This document shows, piece by piece, positions 38,866 to 47,985 of a stretch of DNA of 64,000 bases. Source of the stretch: Corticicoccus populi (GTDB lineage: Bacteria; Bacillota; Bacilli; Staphylococcales; Salinicoccaceae); contig NZ_JBHUOQ010000001.1 of the NCBI RefSeq assembly GCF_042686195.1, positions 558,001 to 622,000 of the forward strand, in the 5' to 3' direction. The notes under the pieces were generated by a model. That model was given only the letters and a program-made list of their open reading frames with translations. It did not search any database and had not been told where the DNA came from. Position 1 is the first letter of the stretch. Each line of letters opens with the position of its first letter. A program made the translations under genes and the position numbers.

Positions 38866-40227
38866 TTATTTTAATGAATTTTTATCATATTTCGATAATG
38901 ATTGAATTAAACGATACGTGGTTTCAATACCATGATAAAAATAATCCACTTTAATATTTTCATTTGGTGAATGATTGGCTTCATCTGCATTGGCATAAGG
39001 CACAACAACAGAAGGAACATTTAAAATTTTTGTCCAGACATCATCAGGCAGACTGCCGCCCATACTCGGCTGTATATAAGATGTTCTTTCAAAAGAATGT
39101 TCGAGTGATTCTTTAATTATTTCAATAAATTTATATTCCGGAGATGTGCGGGAAGGATTCATTGTTCCCATTTTAACGACTTCAATGTCTTTAGAGAACG
39201 ACTCAACATGCTCTTTAAAAAGTTCAAATATTTTATCGGGATCTTGATTTTTGACAAGACGCATATCCATTTTTAATACAGCTTCACCGGGGATAATCGT
39301 TTTCTGTCCTTCACCCGCATATCCGCTGTTAAAGCCGGCAATGTTAAATGTCGGTTCAAAACACAGCTTATTATAGTATTCCTCCTGTGTCATATTTAAA
39401 CTATCATCGCCGATGTCTCTCCTGATATCCTCAATGTCAAAAGGGAGCGCCTTCATCAATTTAATTTCTGTATCCGTCGGTTTTACAACATCATCGTAAA
39501 ATCCGTCAATTAATACTTTTCCATCGGAATCACGCATTGTATGGAGAAGTTCCACAAGTGTCCATGCAGGATTTTTGGCAATATTACCTTTATTACCGGA
39601 ATGATTGTCGTATGCCGACTGTTTTAATTTTAATTCGACGTATAGTATTCCACGTACACCGAGGAGAATATACGGGCTGCCGTCTGAAAGCATCGGGCCG
39701 TCTGATGTATAAACAAAATCTGTTTTCAGCAGCGCTTTATTGGCTTCTATAAAATCAGAAAGATGTACACTGCCGATTTCCTCTTCTCCTTCAATGACAA
39801 ATTTCACGTTAACAGGCAGAGTTTCCTCTGCTTCAATCATTGTTTTTACTGCGAGGATGTGTGCCATAAACTGTCCCTTATTGTCGCCTGCGCCCCGGGC
39901 ATAGATACGGCCGTCCCTGATTTCCGGCTCAAAAGGCGGAGAATTCCACTGTTCAATCGGGTCCGGCGGCTGTACATCATAATGTCCGTATAATAATATA
40001 GTCGGCACTTCATCGGAGACAAAATATTCCCCGTACACAACCGGATAACCGTCTGTTTCAATCAACCGGACATCATTTATACCGGCATCTCTCAGCTTGT
40101 TTAAAACCAGATTGGCACACGCTTTCATACCATCATTTTGAGGACTGATACTTTTCTGACGCAGTACTTCAAATAAACTTTCTAAATACGATTCTTTTCT
40201 TTCGGATATCAATTGTTTTATATTCAA
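38866..40227 (-). CDS. M20-family dipeptidase
   Basis: 453 residues. Zinc-binding GHYDVQP, the DNKGQ metal-bridging Asp, and the catalytic EGEEEIGS. A lid dimerisation domain is inserted in the middle, as in PepV/CNDP-type dipeptidases. Cytoplasmic peptide hydrolysis. The start is TTG 40227 with AAAGGCGGGA upstream. Sixteen bases after the fructosamine kinase gene, so co-transcribed. Confidence 0.92.
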   Translation of the reverse strand: MNIKQLISERKESYLESLFEVLRQKSISPQNDGMKACANLVLNKLRDAGINDVRLIETDGYPVVYGEYFVSDEVPTILLYGHYDVQPPDPIEQWNSPPFEPEIRDGRIYARGAGDNKGQFMAHILAVKTMIEAEETLPVNVKFVIEGEEEIGSVHLSDFIEANKALLKTDFVYTSDGPMLSDGSPYILLGVRGILYVELKLKQSAYDNHSGNKGNIAKNPAWTLVELLHTMRDSDGKVLIDGFYDDVVKPTDTEIKLMKALPFDIEDIRRDIGDDSLNMTQEEYYNKLCFEPTFNIAGFNSGYAGEGQKTIIPGEAVLKMDMRLVKNQDPDKIFELFKEHVESFSKDIEVVKMGTMNPSRTSPEYKFIEIIKESLEHSFERTSYIQPSMGGSLPDDVWTKILNVPSVVVPYANADEANHSPNENIKVDYFYHGIETTYRLIQSLSKYDKNSLK

Positions 40228-40243
40228 TAAAATCCCGCCTTTA

Positions 40244-41104
40244 CTATTGATTTGATAATATTTCTTTCATTATGCGGCTTACCCCTGCTTTGTATACGGT
40301 GCCGAATTTAGCCAGATGTAAAAGAAGCAGGTAAAATTCATAGAATACAATCCGTTTATCCGCCCCGTCCTGAAGCGGATATACTTTATGATACATTTCA
40401 TAAAATTCATCTGTAAAACCGCCGAATACTTTGGTCGCACCTAAATCAAATTCACGATCGCCGAAAAGCGGCGCCGGGTCGAATAGCGCAGGTGTACCAT
40501 CTGTTAAGAACATATAATTACCTCCCCATAAATCTCCATGTAAAAGAGAGGGTTCACTCTGATGATTTTGAAGAGAATCAACGATGACTGCCCGTACTGA
40601 GTTATAAATTTCTAAATCAGCTTTTTCCCAGTGCCCTTTCTGCAGAATCAGGTCTTTTAAAACATCAAGACGTCTTTCGATGAATATTTCAGCCCATGTT
40701 TCAGTCCAGTCATTATTGAATTCTATATTTTCAAAGTCCGAAGGCAGATGAAAACCGAAACGACCGTCAGGCTGATGATTCAGATGAAGTTCCGCCACCA
40801 TTTCACCCAGTGCCTGCTGACTGCCTCCTGTCCCTTCTCTAAGGTAGCTGAGTATTAAAAAAGCATCACCGTCAATCTCTCCGCTGTTAATTACTTCAGG
40901 TGCTCTAATGCCTGCTTCTTTAAATGCGTGCAGCCCGGCAATTTCTGCAGCGAAGAACTTTTCCGAATGATTTTTCTGTATCAGTAGAAAGTAAGTTGAT
41001 TCTGAAGTAGTAACTTTATAGGCATCATTTACATCTCCACCACTTACAGAATGAATTTCTTTAATGTTTTTAATAGGAAGTTTGCTTTTCCAGCTTTCAA
41101 ACAT
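40244..41104 (-). CDS. fructosamine-3-kinase family protein
   Basis: 286 residues, kinase-like fold. SGGDVNDAYKV nucleotide loop, catalytic LLHGDLWGGNYMF and metal site LFDPAPLFGDREFDL, the full FN3K signature. Phosphorylates sugar adducts on lysines so that they fall apart, which is repair of glycated proteins or free Amadori compounds. GGTGG is seven bases before ATG. First gene of a pair with the M20 peptidase. Confidence 0.92.
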   Translation of the reverse strand: MFESWKSKLPIKNIKEIHSVSGGDVNDAYKVTTSESTYFLLIQKNHSEKFFAAEIAGLHAFKEAGIRAPEVINSGEIDGDAFLILSYLREGTGGSQQALGEMVAELHLNHQPDGRFGFHLPSDFENIEFNNDWTETWAEIFIERRLDVLKDLILQKGHWEKADLEIYNSVRAVIVDSLQNHQSEPSLLHGDLWGGNYMFLTDGTPALFDPAPLFGDREFDLGATKVFGGFTDEFYEMYHKVYPLQDGADKRIVFYEFYLLLLHLAKFGTVYKAGVSRIMKEILSNQ

Positions 41105-41249
41105 AAATTTACCACCAGTCTATTATAATATAATTTCTATTTTTTTATTCCCAAATATTTATAAGACGAATCATCATGATTTTAAAGTGTTATTTGAGAA
41201 AAAAGATATTTGAATCAGAATTAATAAATAAAAAATATTCCTGTTAAGA

Positions 41250-41267
41250 TTGTGATTTTTCACACAA
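41250..41267. promoter_or_regulatory. dyad upstream of nrdDG, Rex- or Fnr-like
   Basis: TTGTGATTTTTCACACAA: outer arms TTGTG/CACAA as in Rex operators, and an inner TGTGA-N4-TCACA dyad. Centre lies roughly 50 bases before the expected transcription start. Confidence 0.45.
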
Positions 41268-41273
41268 TGTTCA

Positions 41274-41302
41274 TTGTATTTTTCAATTTACCCTTATAAA
41301 AT
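41274..41302 (+). promoter_or_regulatory. sigma-A promoter of nrdDG
   Basis: TTGTAT (41274-41279), 17-bp spacer, TAAAAT (41297-41302). Confidence 0.55.
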
Positions 41303-41346
41303 ACAATATATAGATTAAATTAATTAACACACACTATATATAGTGC
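41301..41346 (+). promoter_or_regulatory. tandem NrdR boxes of nrdDG
   Basis: Box 1 ATACAATATATAGATT (41301-41316) and box 2 ACACTATATATAGTGC (41331-41346), 30 bases start to start, so on one face of the helix. They overlap the -10 and start region. Repression by NrdR in response to dATP is expected. Confidence 0.88.
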
Positions 41347-41369
41347 TTGTTACTTCGGAGGAATGAAAA

Positions 41370-43238
41370 ATGGACAATTTTGAACAACAGTCAGTAAGCA
41401 GTCTGCTATCCAGTTTTGAAGACATAATTAATCTTAAAAATCAAAACTTAATTCAGGAAAATGCCAACGTAGACGGGACCTCCCCTTGTGGACAGATGAA
41501 TAGGTTTGCGAGTGAGAGTGCCAAATATTTTGCCAGATCTAAAATACTCAGTTCTGAAGCAGCAAAAGCTGTGAACGAAAACTTTATCCATATCCATGAT
41601 TTGGATTATATGGCTGCGGGGACAACCACCTGCTGCCAGATTCCTTTAGGTAAAATGCTTAAATCAGGTTTCGATACCGGTCACGGCTTTATGAGATCTC
41701 CCAAGAGCATTATGAGTGCGATGGCACTTTCTGCTATTATTTTTCAAAGTAACCAAAATCAACAGCATGGCGGGCAAAGTTTTCAGGCGTTTGATTATGA
41801 CCTTGCACCTTATGTCAGAAAGACATATGACCGCAGACTTAAAAAACTGATGGAATACAGGCTGCCTCTGGAAGGCAGAGAATTAGAGTCTTTGGCATGG
41901 AAGGAAACAGAAGAAGAAACTTATCAAGCATGTGAAGCTTTCATTCATAATCTGAACAGTCTTCATTCCAGAAGCGGCGGACAGGTGCCTTTTACATCGA
42001 TTAATTACGGCACAGATACAAGTAAAGAAGGACGGATGATTATTAAAAACATTCTTCTTGCGACTCTTTCAGGCCTTGGAAAAGGAGAAACCCCTATTTT
42101 CCCTATTCAGATTTTCAAGATGAAGAAAGGCGTTAATTTTTATGAAGAGGATTCAAATTTCGATTTGTATCAGCTCGCTTTAAAAACGACAGCAAAAAGA
42201 TTATTTCCTAATTTTAGTTTTATCGACGCACCGTTTAATCTGAAATATTATAAAGAAGGTCATCCGGATTCGGAAGTTGCTTATATGGGGTGCAGAACGA
42301 GAATAATGAGTAATGTTAATGGTGAAGAAAACAGTGTAAGCCGGGGAAACCTATCCTTTACTAGTATCAATTTAGTAAAAATAGCATTGGTTACACGGGA
42401 AATTGATGAATTTATGAAAAAGCTTGAAAAGTATGCAGATATCGTAATCAGACAGCTTTATGATCGATATTTATATCAGGCCGGTAAAAAGGCAGGTCAC
42501 TTTACATTTTTATACGGCCAGAATGTCTGGAAAAACAGTCAGAATTTAATACAGTCAGATACACTGCAGAGCGTTTTGAAGGAAGGCAGTCTAAGTATCG
42601 GATTCATTGGACTGGCAGAATGTCTGAAAGTGTTGACAGGAAAACATCACGGCGAAACTGAAGAGGCACAGATACTTGGACAGCGTATTGCAGCCGTCCT
42701 TAAAAGGAAATGCACCGATGCAAGTGAAGCCTATCATTTGAATTATTCACTTATCGGGACACCTGCTGAAGGATTAAGTGGACGCTTCACCAAAAAAGAC
42801 AAGGAAATTTTCGGTTGTATTCCCGGTGTAACAGACAGGGAGTACTATACAAATTCGTTTCATATACCTGTGTACTATCATCTTCATGCAGCAGAAAAAA
42901 TCAAACGTGAAGCAGTTTATCACAGCTATACTGACGCAGGACATATCACATACATTGAAGTGGACGGCGATGTCAGCAAAAATTTAGCCGCTATGGATAC
43001 TATCATTAAAAAAATGGGGGCTGAAGGTATTGGATACGGCAGTATTAATCATCCAGTCGACCGATGTATTCATTGCGGCTACACCGGTATTATAGATAAT
43101 GAATGTCCGGATTGTCATACAACAGATGAACAGAATATTGATCGTATCAGAAGAATTACCGGCTATCTGGTTGGTACGATGGACAAATGGAATACTGCAA
43201 AAGCAGCTGAAGAAAAGGACAGGGTGAAACATATATGA
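41370..43238 (+). CDS. nrdD: anaerobic ribonucleoside-triphosphate reductase
   Basis: 622 residues, class III. QENANVDGTSP at the N-terminus and TTTCCQIPLGKML. Zinc-binding cysteines CIHCGYTG and CPDC near the end, and the glycyl radical at G598 in RRITGYLVG. Makes dNTPs without oxygen. It begins almost directly with the catalytic core; no N-terminal ATP-cone is visible, as I recall for the S. aureus enzyme. GGAGG seven bases before ATG. Operon with nrdG, controlled by NrdR boxes. Confidence 0.96.
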   Translation: MDNFEQQSVSSLLSSFEDIINLKNQNLIQENANVDGTSPCGQMNRFASESAKYFARSKILSSEAAKAVNENFIHIHDLDYMAAGTTTCCQIPLGKMLKSGFDTGHGFMRSPKSIMSAMALSAIIFQSNQNQQHGGQSFQAFDYDLAPYVRKTYDRRLKKLMEYRLPLEGRELESLAWKETEEETYQACEAFIHNLNSLHSRSGGQVPFTSINYGTDTSKEGRMIIKNILLATLSGLGKGETPIFPIQIFKMKKGVNFYEEDSNFDLYQLALKTTAKRLFPNFSFIDAPFNLKYYKEGHPDSEVAYMGCRTRIMSNVNGEENSVSRGNLSFTSINLVKIALVTREIDEFMKKLEKYADIVIRQLYDRYLYQAGKKAGHFTFLYGQNVWKNSQNLIQSDTLQSVLKEGSLSIGFIGLAECLKVLTGKHHGETEEAQILGQRIAAVLKRKCTDASEAYHLNYSLIGTPAEGLSGRFTKKDKEIFGCIPGVTDREYYTNSFHIPVYYHLHAAEKIKREAVYHSYTDAGHITYIEVDGDVSKNLAAMDTIIKKMGAEGIGYGSINHPVDRCIHCGYTGIIDNECPDCHTTDEQNIDRIRRITGYLVGTMDKWNTAKAAEEKDRVKHI

Positions 43239-43723
43239 CAAAAAATAAAATGGCAAATATTCTATCTATTCATCATGATTCTGTTGTGGATGGAGAGGGT
43301 CTCAGGACGGTGATTTTTTTTGCAGGATGTCCGCATTTTTGTAGAGGATGTCATAATCCTGAATCCTGGAATATAAGAAATGGTACAGAGATGATGATAG
43401 ATAATATTGTGGAGCACTCACTTAATTCTATGACGGATATTACCTTCAGCGGCGGCGATCCTTTTTACCAGGCTGAAGCAGCACTGTGTCTTGCAAAAGA
43501 ATTTAAAAAACATGGAAAAACCATCTGGGCCTATACGGGGTGGACACTGGAACAAATCATTGAAAATCATAACCCCTTTCAGATTGAACTCCTTAATCAC
43601 ATTGATGTACTGGTTGACGGTCCTTTTATTTTGAATGAAAGAGATTTAAGTTTGAAGTTTCGGGGCAGTAGAAATCAGAGAATTATTGATATGACATTAG
43701 AAAAAAATATGCCTCATATATAA
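43235..43723 (+). CDS. nrdG: anaerobic ribonucleotide reductase activating protein
   Basis: 162 residues, radical SAM. Iron-sulfur cysteines CPHFCRGC at the usual CxxxCxxC spacing and GGDPF for SAM binding. Installs the glycyl radical on NrdD. ATG overlaps the nrdD stop by four bases (ATGA); ATG 43250 is also in frame. Confidence 0.96.
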   Translation: MTKNKMANILSIHHDSVVDGEGLRTVIFFAGCPHFCRGCHNPESWNIRNGTEMMIDNIVEHSLNSMTDITFSGGDPFYQAEAALCLAKEFKKHGKTIWAYTGWTLEQIIENHNPFQIELLNHIDVLVDGPFILNERDLSLKFRGSRNQRIIDMTLEKNMPHI

Positions 43724-43743
43724 ATTTTTAAATTGAATCATAA

Positions 43744-43770
43744 ATAAAGACCGCTCAAGGCGGCCTTTAT
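43744..43770. terminator. terminator between nrdG and the FGGY kinase
   Basis: ATAAAGACCGC, loop TCAA, GGCGGCCTTTAT with one bulged position; flanking T-runs are short. Confidence 0.6.
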
Positions 43771-43774
43771 ATTA

Positions 43775-45259
43775 CTAATAAAATATATCTTTAACGCCGG
43801 GGTACATGTTTAAAAAGTATTTATACTGTTCACTATACAACTCACTATTTTCTTCAACAGGATAGTAATATATGGCACTTTCATCTGCACAGATGCTTTC
43901 TGAAAATGATTGATAATCCTCAGTCCAGCCATTGTGTATAAAAGCAGATGATGCTGCACCAAGTGCTGTTAAATATTCACTGTATGCTGGTACACGTATA
44001 ACCTCTCCTGTGATATCAGAAAGAATTTGACACCAGACTGTACTTTCTGCACCGCCGCCGATTAAATTTATATACTTTTTGGAACGGAGTGGTAAGGTTT
44101 CTTCAATAATTTGTTTATAGGAAAAACATATTCCTTCAATCACAGAACGTGCAAAATCACTTTTATTAACTGTCGGGCTGATGCCGACAAAAGCACCTTT
44201 TGCCTGATGATCATGAACCGGACAGCGTTCCCCATGAATATAGGGCAGAAAAAGAAGGTTATTGCTGCCGGGAGGAGATTCATTAACGAGTGAATCAAAT
44301 AATTCGTATCTGTCTGTGTCAGATGATCCTATCAGAAAGTCCAATGCCCATTGATGCACATTTCCTGCATTCAATAATGGTGCGATTGTAATATACATTC
44401 CAGTTTTCATATGTGAAAGAACGAAAACACTTTCTGCCGTGTCCCTGATAGTTGTATCTACTGCCGCCGCCCATCCTGTAGTACCGATATAAAAATACAT
44501 GTCACCCTTATTCACCGCTCCTGCTCCGAGGGTTGAGGCTGCGGCATCTCCGGACCCTGCAAGTACTTTTGTTGTTGTCAGAAAACCTGTTTCATCTGAT
44601 GCACTGTCAGTAATAAAGCCTGTATTCTCTTCGGGCTTTAGAATTTCCGGCAGCACCGTTTTTTTAATGTTGAATAGATTTAATAAATCTGGCATCCATT
44701 TTCCGGATTTCAGGTTCATCATCCCTGTTGTCGACGCAGTTACCGGGTCAGTTACTTTTCTTCCGGTCATTTTATAGATAATAAAATCTTTCGAGCTGAA
44801 AACAAATGATTCTGCTTCATGATAAATTTCCTGTTGATGACTTTTGAGCCAAAGGATTTTAGCAAGCGGCGTAGACGATTTCACAGTATTTCCGGATTTA
44901 CTTGCGAGATCGGGACAGACTTTATTAATATATTCAGCCTCTTCAACAGCACGCGTATCTGAATATAATACCGCTCTGTCACACTTTCCGTCAGCAATTG
45001 GAATCACGTCTTCCATCTGTCCGGAAAAAGTAACCGCAGTCACCTCAGATGGTTTTACTGCTGTGTTTCTCCACCAGTAATCCGTGATTTTTTTAACTGC
45101 CTCCAACCATTCGGACGGACTTTGTTCCACTTCTTTGTTGTCACCGTAGTATGTATTTACAGGCACTGAACAGTCACCTGTGACTGCAGCTGACCTGTCG
45201 ACAAGAACACCCTTTACTGAAGAAGTGCCGATATCAAATACCGCAATATATTCCCGCAT
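43775..45259 (-). CDS. FGGY-family carbohydrate kinase (xylulokinase-like)
   Basis: 494 residues, two actin-like domains. The N-domain has FDIGTSSVKGVLVD, TFSGQMEDVIPI and LYSDTRA, and the C-domain has GSGDAAASTLGAGA, YIHGERCPVHD and NLIGGGAES. The pattern is nearest to xylulose- and gluconate-type kinases. No isomerase, transporter or regulator stands beside it, so substrate and induction remain open. The ribosome site is weak. Confidence 0.88.
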   Translation of the reverse strand: MREYIAVFDIGTSSVKGVLVDRSAAVTGDCSVPVNTYYGDNKEVEQSPSEWLEAVKKITDYWWRNTAVKPSEVTAVTFSGQMEDVIPIADGKCDRAVLYSDTRAVEEAEYINKVCPDLASKSGNTVKSSTPLAKILWLKSHQQEIYHEAESFVFSSKDFIIYKMTGRKVTDPVTASTTGMMNLKSGKWMPDLLNLFNIKKTVLPEILKPEENTGFITDSASDETGFLTTTKVLAGSGDAAASTLGAGAVNKGDMYFYIGTTGWAAAVDTTIRDTAESVFVLSHMKTGMYITIAPLLNAGNVHQWALDFLIGSSDTDRYELFDSLVNESPPGSNNLLFLPYIHGERCPVHDHQAKGAFVGISPTVNKSDFARSVIEGICFSYKQIIEETLPLRSKKYINLIGGGAESTVWCQILSDITGEVIRVPAYSEYLTALGAASSAFIHNGWTEDYQSFSESICADESAIYYYPVEENSELYSEQYKYFLNMYPGVKDIFY

Positions 45260-45396
45260 CTAATCAATCCCATCTATATTCCATCAAAATAAAAGCGCTC
45301 AATTTATATTATACTGAATATTCCAAACTTCATGTTATCATAAAATTAATAAATATTTCATGCAATCAAAAATCAGACAAAATAAGGAGAATACCT

Positions 45397-47958
45397 ATGC
45401 AGGTTATAATTTCACATGTTAATACCGATTTTGATGCATTAGCCTCCATGATTGCAGCAAAAAAACTCTATCCTGATGCGAAAGCTGTTATTTCAAGTGA
45501 ACAAGCAGTTCCGGTCAAACAGTTCTTATCCATTTATCGTGATACATTCCTGTTTGTTCAGGACAATCTGATTGATTGGGATGAAGTGACTGAACTGATA
45601 CTCGTTGATGTGATGTCTGTCGACAGATGTGGTGAGTATGCAAAGTATGTGGATACGGATGATTTAAAAATTACAGTGTATGACCATCATACTGAAGATC
45701 ATCAGGATGTGACTGCTGATGATTTATATATTGAACCTGTCGGTGCAACAGTGACTCTGCTGATTGAAAAAATTAAAGCACAGGGTATAAACATCACATC
45801 ACTTGAAGCGACACTGTTCGCCTTAGGAATATATGGTGATACAGGATCCTTTAAATATTCCGGCACTACAATCAGAGATTTTGAAGCGGTACATTTTCTG
45901 ATGCAGAATAACATGAATCTTGATACCATCCAGCGCTTTACAGATTATAAGATGACTCCCCTGCAGCAGGATCTTTTGAACCATCTTTTAAACCGGGAAG
46001 AAACATTTATGATAGACGGCCTAAAGATAGTAATCGTTTCATATAAAATGAAAGAATTTCAAAACGGGCTTGCGACAATTACGAATAAGCTACTCAATAT
46101 TACCGGAGCGGATGCGATTATTTCAGCTGTGGAGATGAAGAAGCATGTTTATATTGTCGGTCGTGCACAGGCCGAAAGGACCACACTTCTGCCTCTTCTC
46201 AAAATTTTCGGGGGCGGCGGACATAGTCAGGCAGGATCTGCCATTGTTAAAGATTCTGAATTTGAAACTGTGTTAACAAAATTGAAAGAAAACCTGTCTG
46301 AACTTCTTAAGCCCGCTGTCACAGCTGAAGATGTAATGGCCCATCCAGTTAAGACACTGACCTCTGACACTTCCATTGAAGAAGCGGGACGATTAATGTA
46401 CCGTTACGGACATTCAGGATTCCCAGTTGTCGAGAATGACAGAATGCTTGGTATTGTCACCCGGCGTGACTTGGATAAGGCCAACCATCATGAGCTTGGA
46501 CATGCTCCTGTTAAAGCTTATATGACCCGGAATGTGATTACAATTACGCCGGAGACTACACTTGAAGAGATGCAGAATATTATTATCAAACATAATATCG
46601 GCAGGATGCCTGTATTAAAAAATGACATACTGACCGGTATTGTTACCCGGACGAATATTATAGAAATGCTTCATAATAAAAATATGACTGATGACTTAAG
46701 GAACCCTGCAACTGAAAATTTAAGAGCTGCAATGAAAAAAGAGCTGCCGGAAGAAATACTGTCTATTTTAAAAGATATCAGCCAGGCTGCCGCTGATACC
46801 GGCATCCCTGCTTTTTTAGTCGGCGGAATTGTAAGAGATTTATTCCTGAACCATCCGAATGATGATATTGATATTGTAGTAGAAGGAAATGGTATTTTAT
46901 TTTTAGAGCATCTTTATCAACAGTTCGGCGGTGACATTAAAACACACGAGCAGTTTGCCACAGGCACATGGAGACACCCTTCAGGGCAGATGATTGATGT
47001 TACTTCAGCAAGGCTGGAATATTACAGCCACCCAGCCTCTCTGCCTGATGTTGAGAAGTCAACTTTGAAAGAAGATTTATACCGGCGGGATTTCACGATT
47101 AATTCGATGGCTTTATCACTGAATAATCAGTACTTCGGCAGATTAGTTGATCCGTTTAACGGTCAAAATGACCTGAGAAGAAAACGAATCAAAGTACTGC
47201 ATAACCTGAGTTTTATCGATGACCCTACACGTATTCTCCGGGCAGTCCGTTTTGAAATGAGATTCAATTTTCAAATGGACCGGCAGACTGAAACTCTCGT
47301 CCTTCATTCAATAGGCAGAATTAAAGATTTATCGAGGGACAGACTCAACGGGCAGATGAAGCGTCTCCTGAATGAAGGTAGTCCGTCTAAAATTATTCTC
47401 CGCCTGTTCGAATTAAATTTTTGGAAACAGCTTGGAATTAACGAACATTCACAGAAAAAAAGCGTCACACATTCTGAAAAATTGGAGGATGTATACAGAC
47501 AGTACGAAGGATTGCAGGCCGGATGGTTTATTTATTTTATCATTCCTTTTTACCACAGCGATGTGCTTTATACTGCAAAACAATATGCAGTGACCAAAAA
47601 ATCAAAGAAATTAATACAGGATATTTATACTTTATCAGACAATACAGAATGGAAAAGTATTTCAAATGTCGGAATGATGCATTCCTACTTAAAAGATATT
47701 TCAGAAGAAGCTGTACTGTTTATCATTTCATCTGAAAATGTCCACAATGAGAAGGCGATTATGACATATTTAAAACGAAGAAAAAATATGCCGTCACTCT
47801 TAACTGGAGAGGACCTGATCAAACAAGGACTTACTCCGAGTCCGGAATTCAAAAAAATAATCATGAATCTCGATGCTGCTGTACTGAATGAAGAAATTCA
47901 GACAAAAGATGATGCTTTGAAATGGCTTAAAAATAACCATGGGACTGACGGGCTTTAA
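45397..47958 (+). CDS. DHH-CBS-CBS-tRNA nucleotidyltransferase fusion
   Basis: 853 residues, four parts. (1) DHH/DHHA1 phosphoesterase: HVNTDFDALA, VDVMS, DHH at 96-98, GIYGDTGSF and GGGGHSQAG at 272-280, the NrnA-like nanoRNase or pAp phosphatase core. (2) CBS pair, about 312-368 and 376-430. (3) Class II poly(A)/tRNA nucleotidyltransferase head: LVGGIVRD at 474-481, catalytic DDIDIV, RRDFTINSMA, and DPTRILRAVRFEMRF. (4) Helical tail. Similar proteins in other phyla add A or CCA to tRNA ends. AAGGAG eight to nine bases before ATG. Monocistronic. Confidence 0.93.
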   Translation: MQVIISHVNTDFDALASMIAAKKLYPDAKAVISSEQAVPVKQFLSIYRDTFLFVQDNLIDWDEVTELILVDVMSVDRCGEYAKYVDTDDLKITVYDHHTEDHQDVTADDLYIEPVGATVTLLIEKIKAQGINITSLEATLFALGIYGDTGSFKYSGTTIRDFEAVHFLMQNNMNLDTIQRFTDYKMTPLQQDLLNHLLNREETFMIDGLKIVIVSYKMKEFQNGLATITNKLLNITGADAIISAVEMKKHVYIVGRAQAERTTLLPLLKIFGGGGHSQAGSAIVKDSEFETVLTKLKENLSELLKPAVTAEDVMAHPVKTLTSDTSIEEAGRLMYRYGHSGFPVVENDRMLGIVTRRDLDKANHHELGHAPVKAYMTRNVITITPETTLEEMQNIIIKHNIGRMPVLKNDILTGIVTRTNIIEMLHNKNMTDDLRNPATENLRAAMKKELPEEILSILKDISQAAADTGIPAFLVGGIVRDLFLNHPNDDIDIVVEGNGILFLEHLYQQFGGDIKTHEQFATGTWRHPSGQMIDVTSARLEYYSHPASLPDVEKSTLKEDLYRRDFTINSMALSLNNQYFGRLVDPFNGQNDLRRKRIKVLHNLSFIDDPTRILRAVRFEMRFNFQMDRQTETLVLHSIGRIKDLSRDRLNGQMKRLLNEGSPSKIILRLFELNFWKQLGINEHSQKKSVTHSEKLEDVYRQYEGLQAGWFIYFIIPFYHSDVLYTAKQYAVTKKSKKLIQDIYTLSDNTEWKSISNVGMMHSYLKDISEEAVLFIISSENVHNEKAIMTYLKRRKNMPSLLTGEDLIKQGLTPSPEFKKIIMNLDAAVLNEEIQTKDDALKWLKNNHGTDGL

Positions 47959-47984
47959 CAGCCTGACTATCCCATGGTTATTTT
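47931..47984. terminator. bidirectional terminator after the fusion gene
   Basis: AAATAACCATGGGA and TCCCATGGTTATTT with an inner GGC/GCC pairing. The left arm lies in the last codons of the fusion gene, and the GPP34 gene converges on it. Confidence 0.85.
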
Positions 47985-47985
47985 A

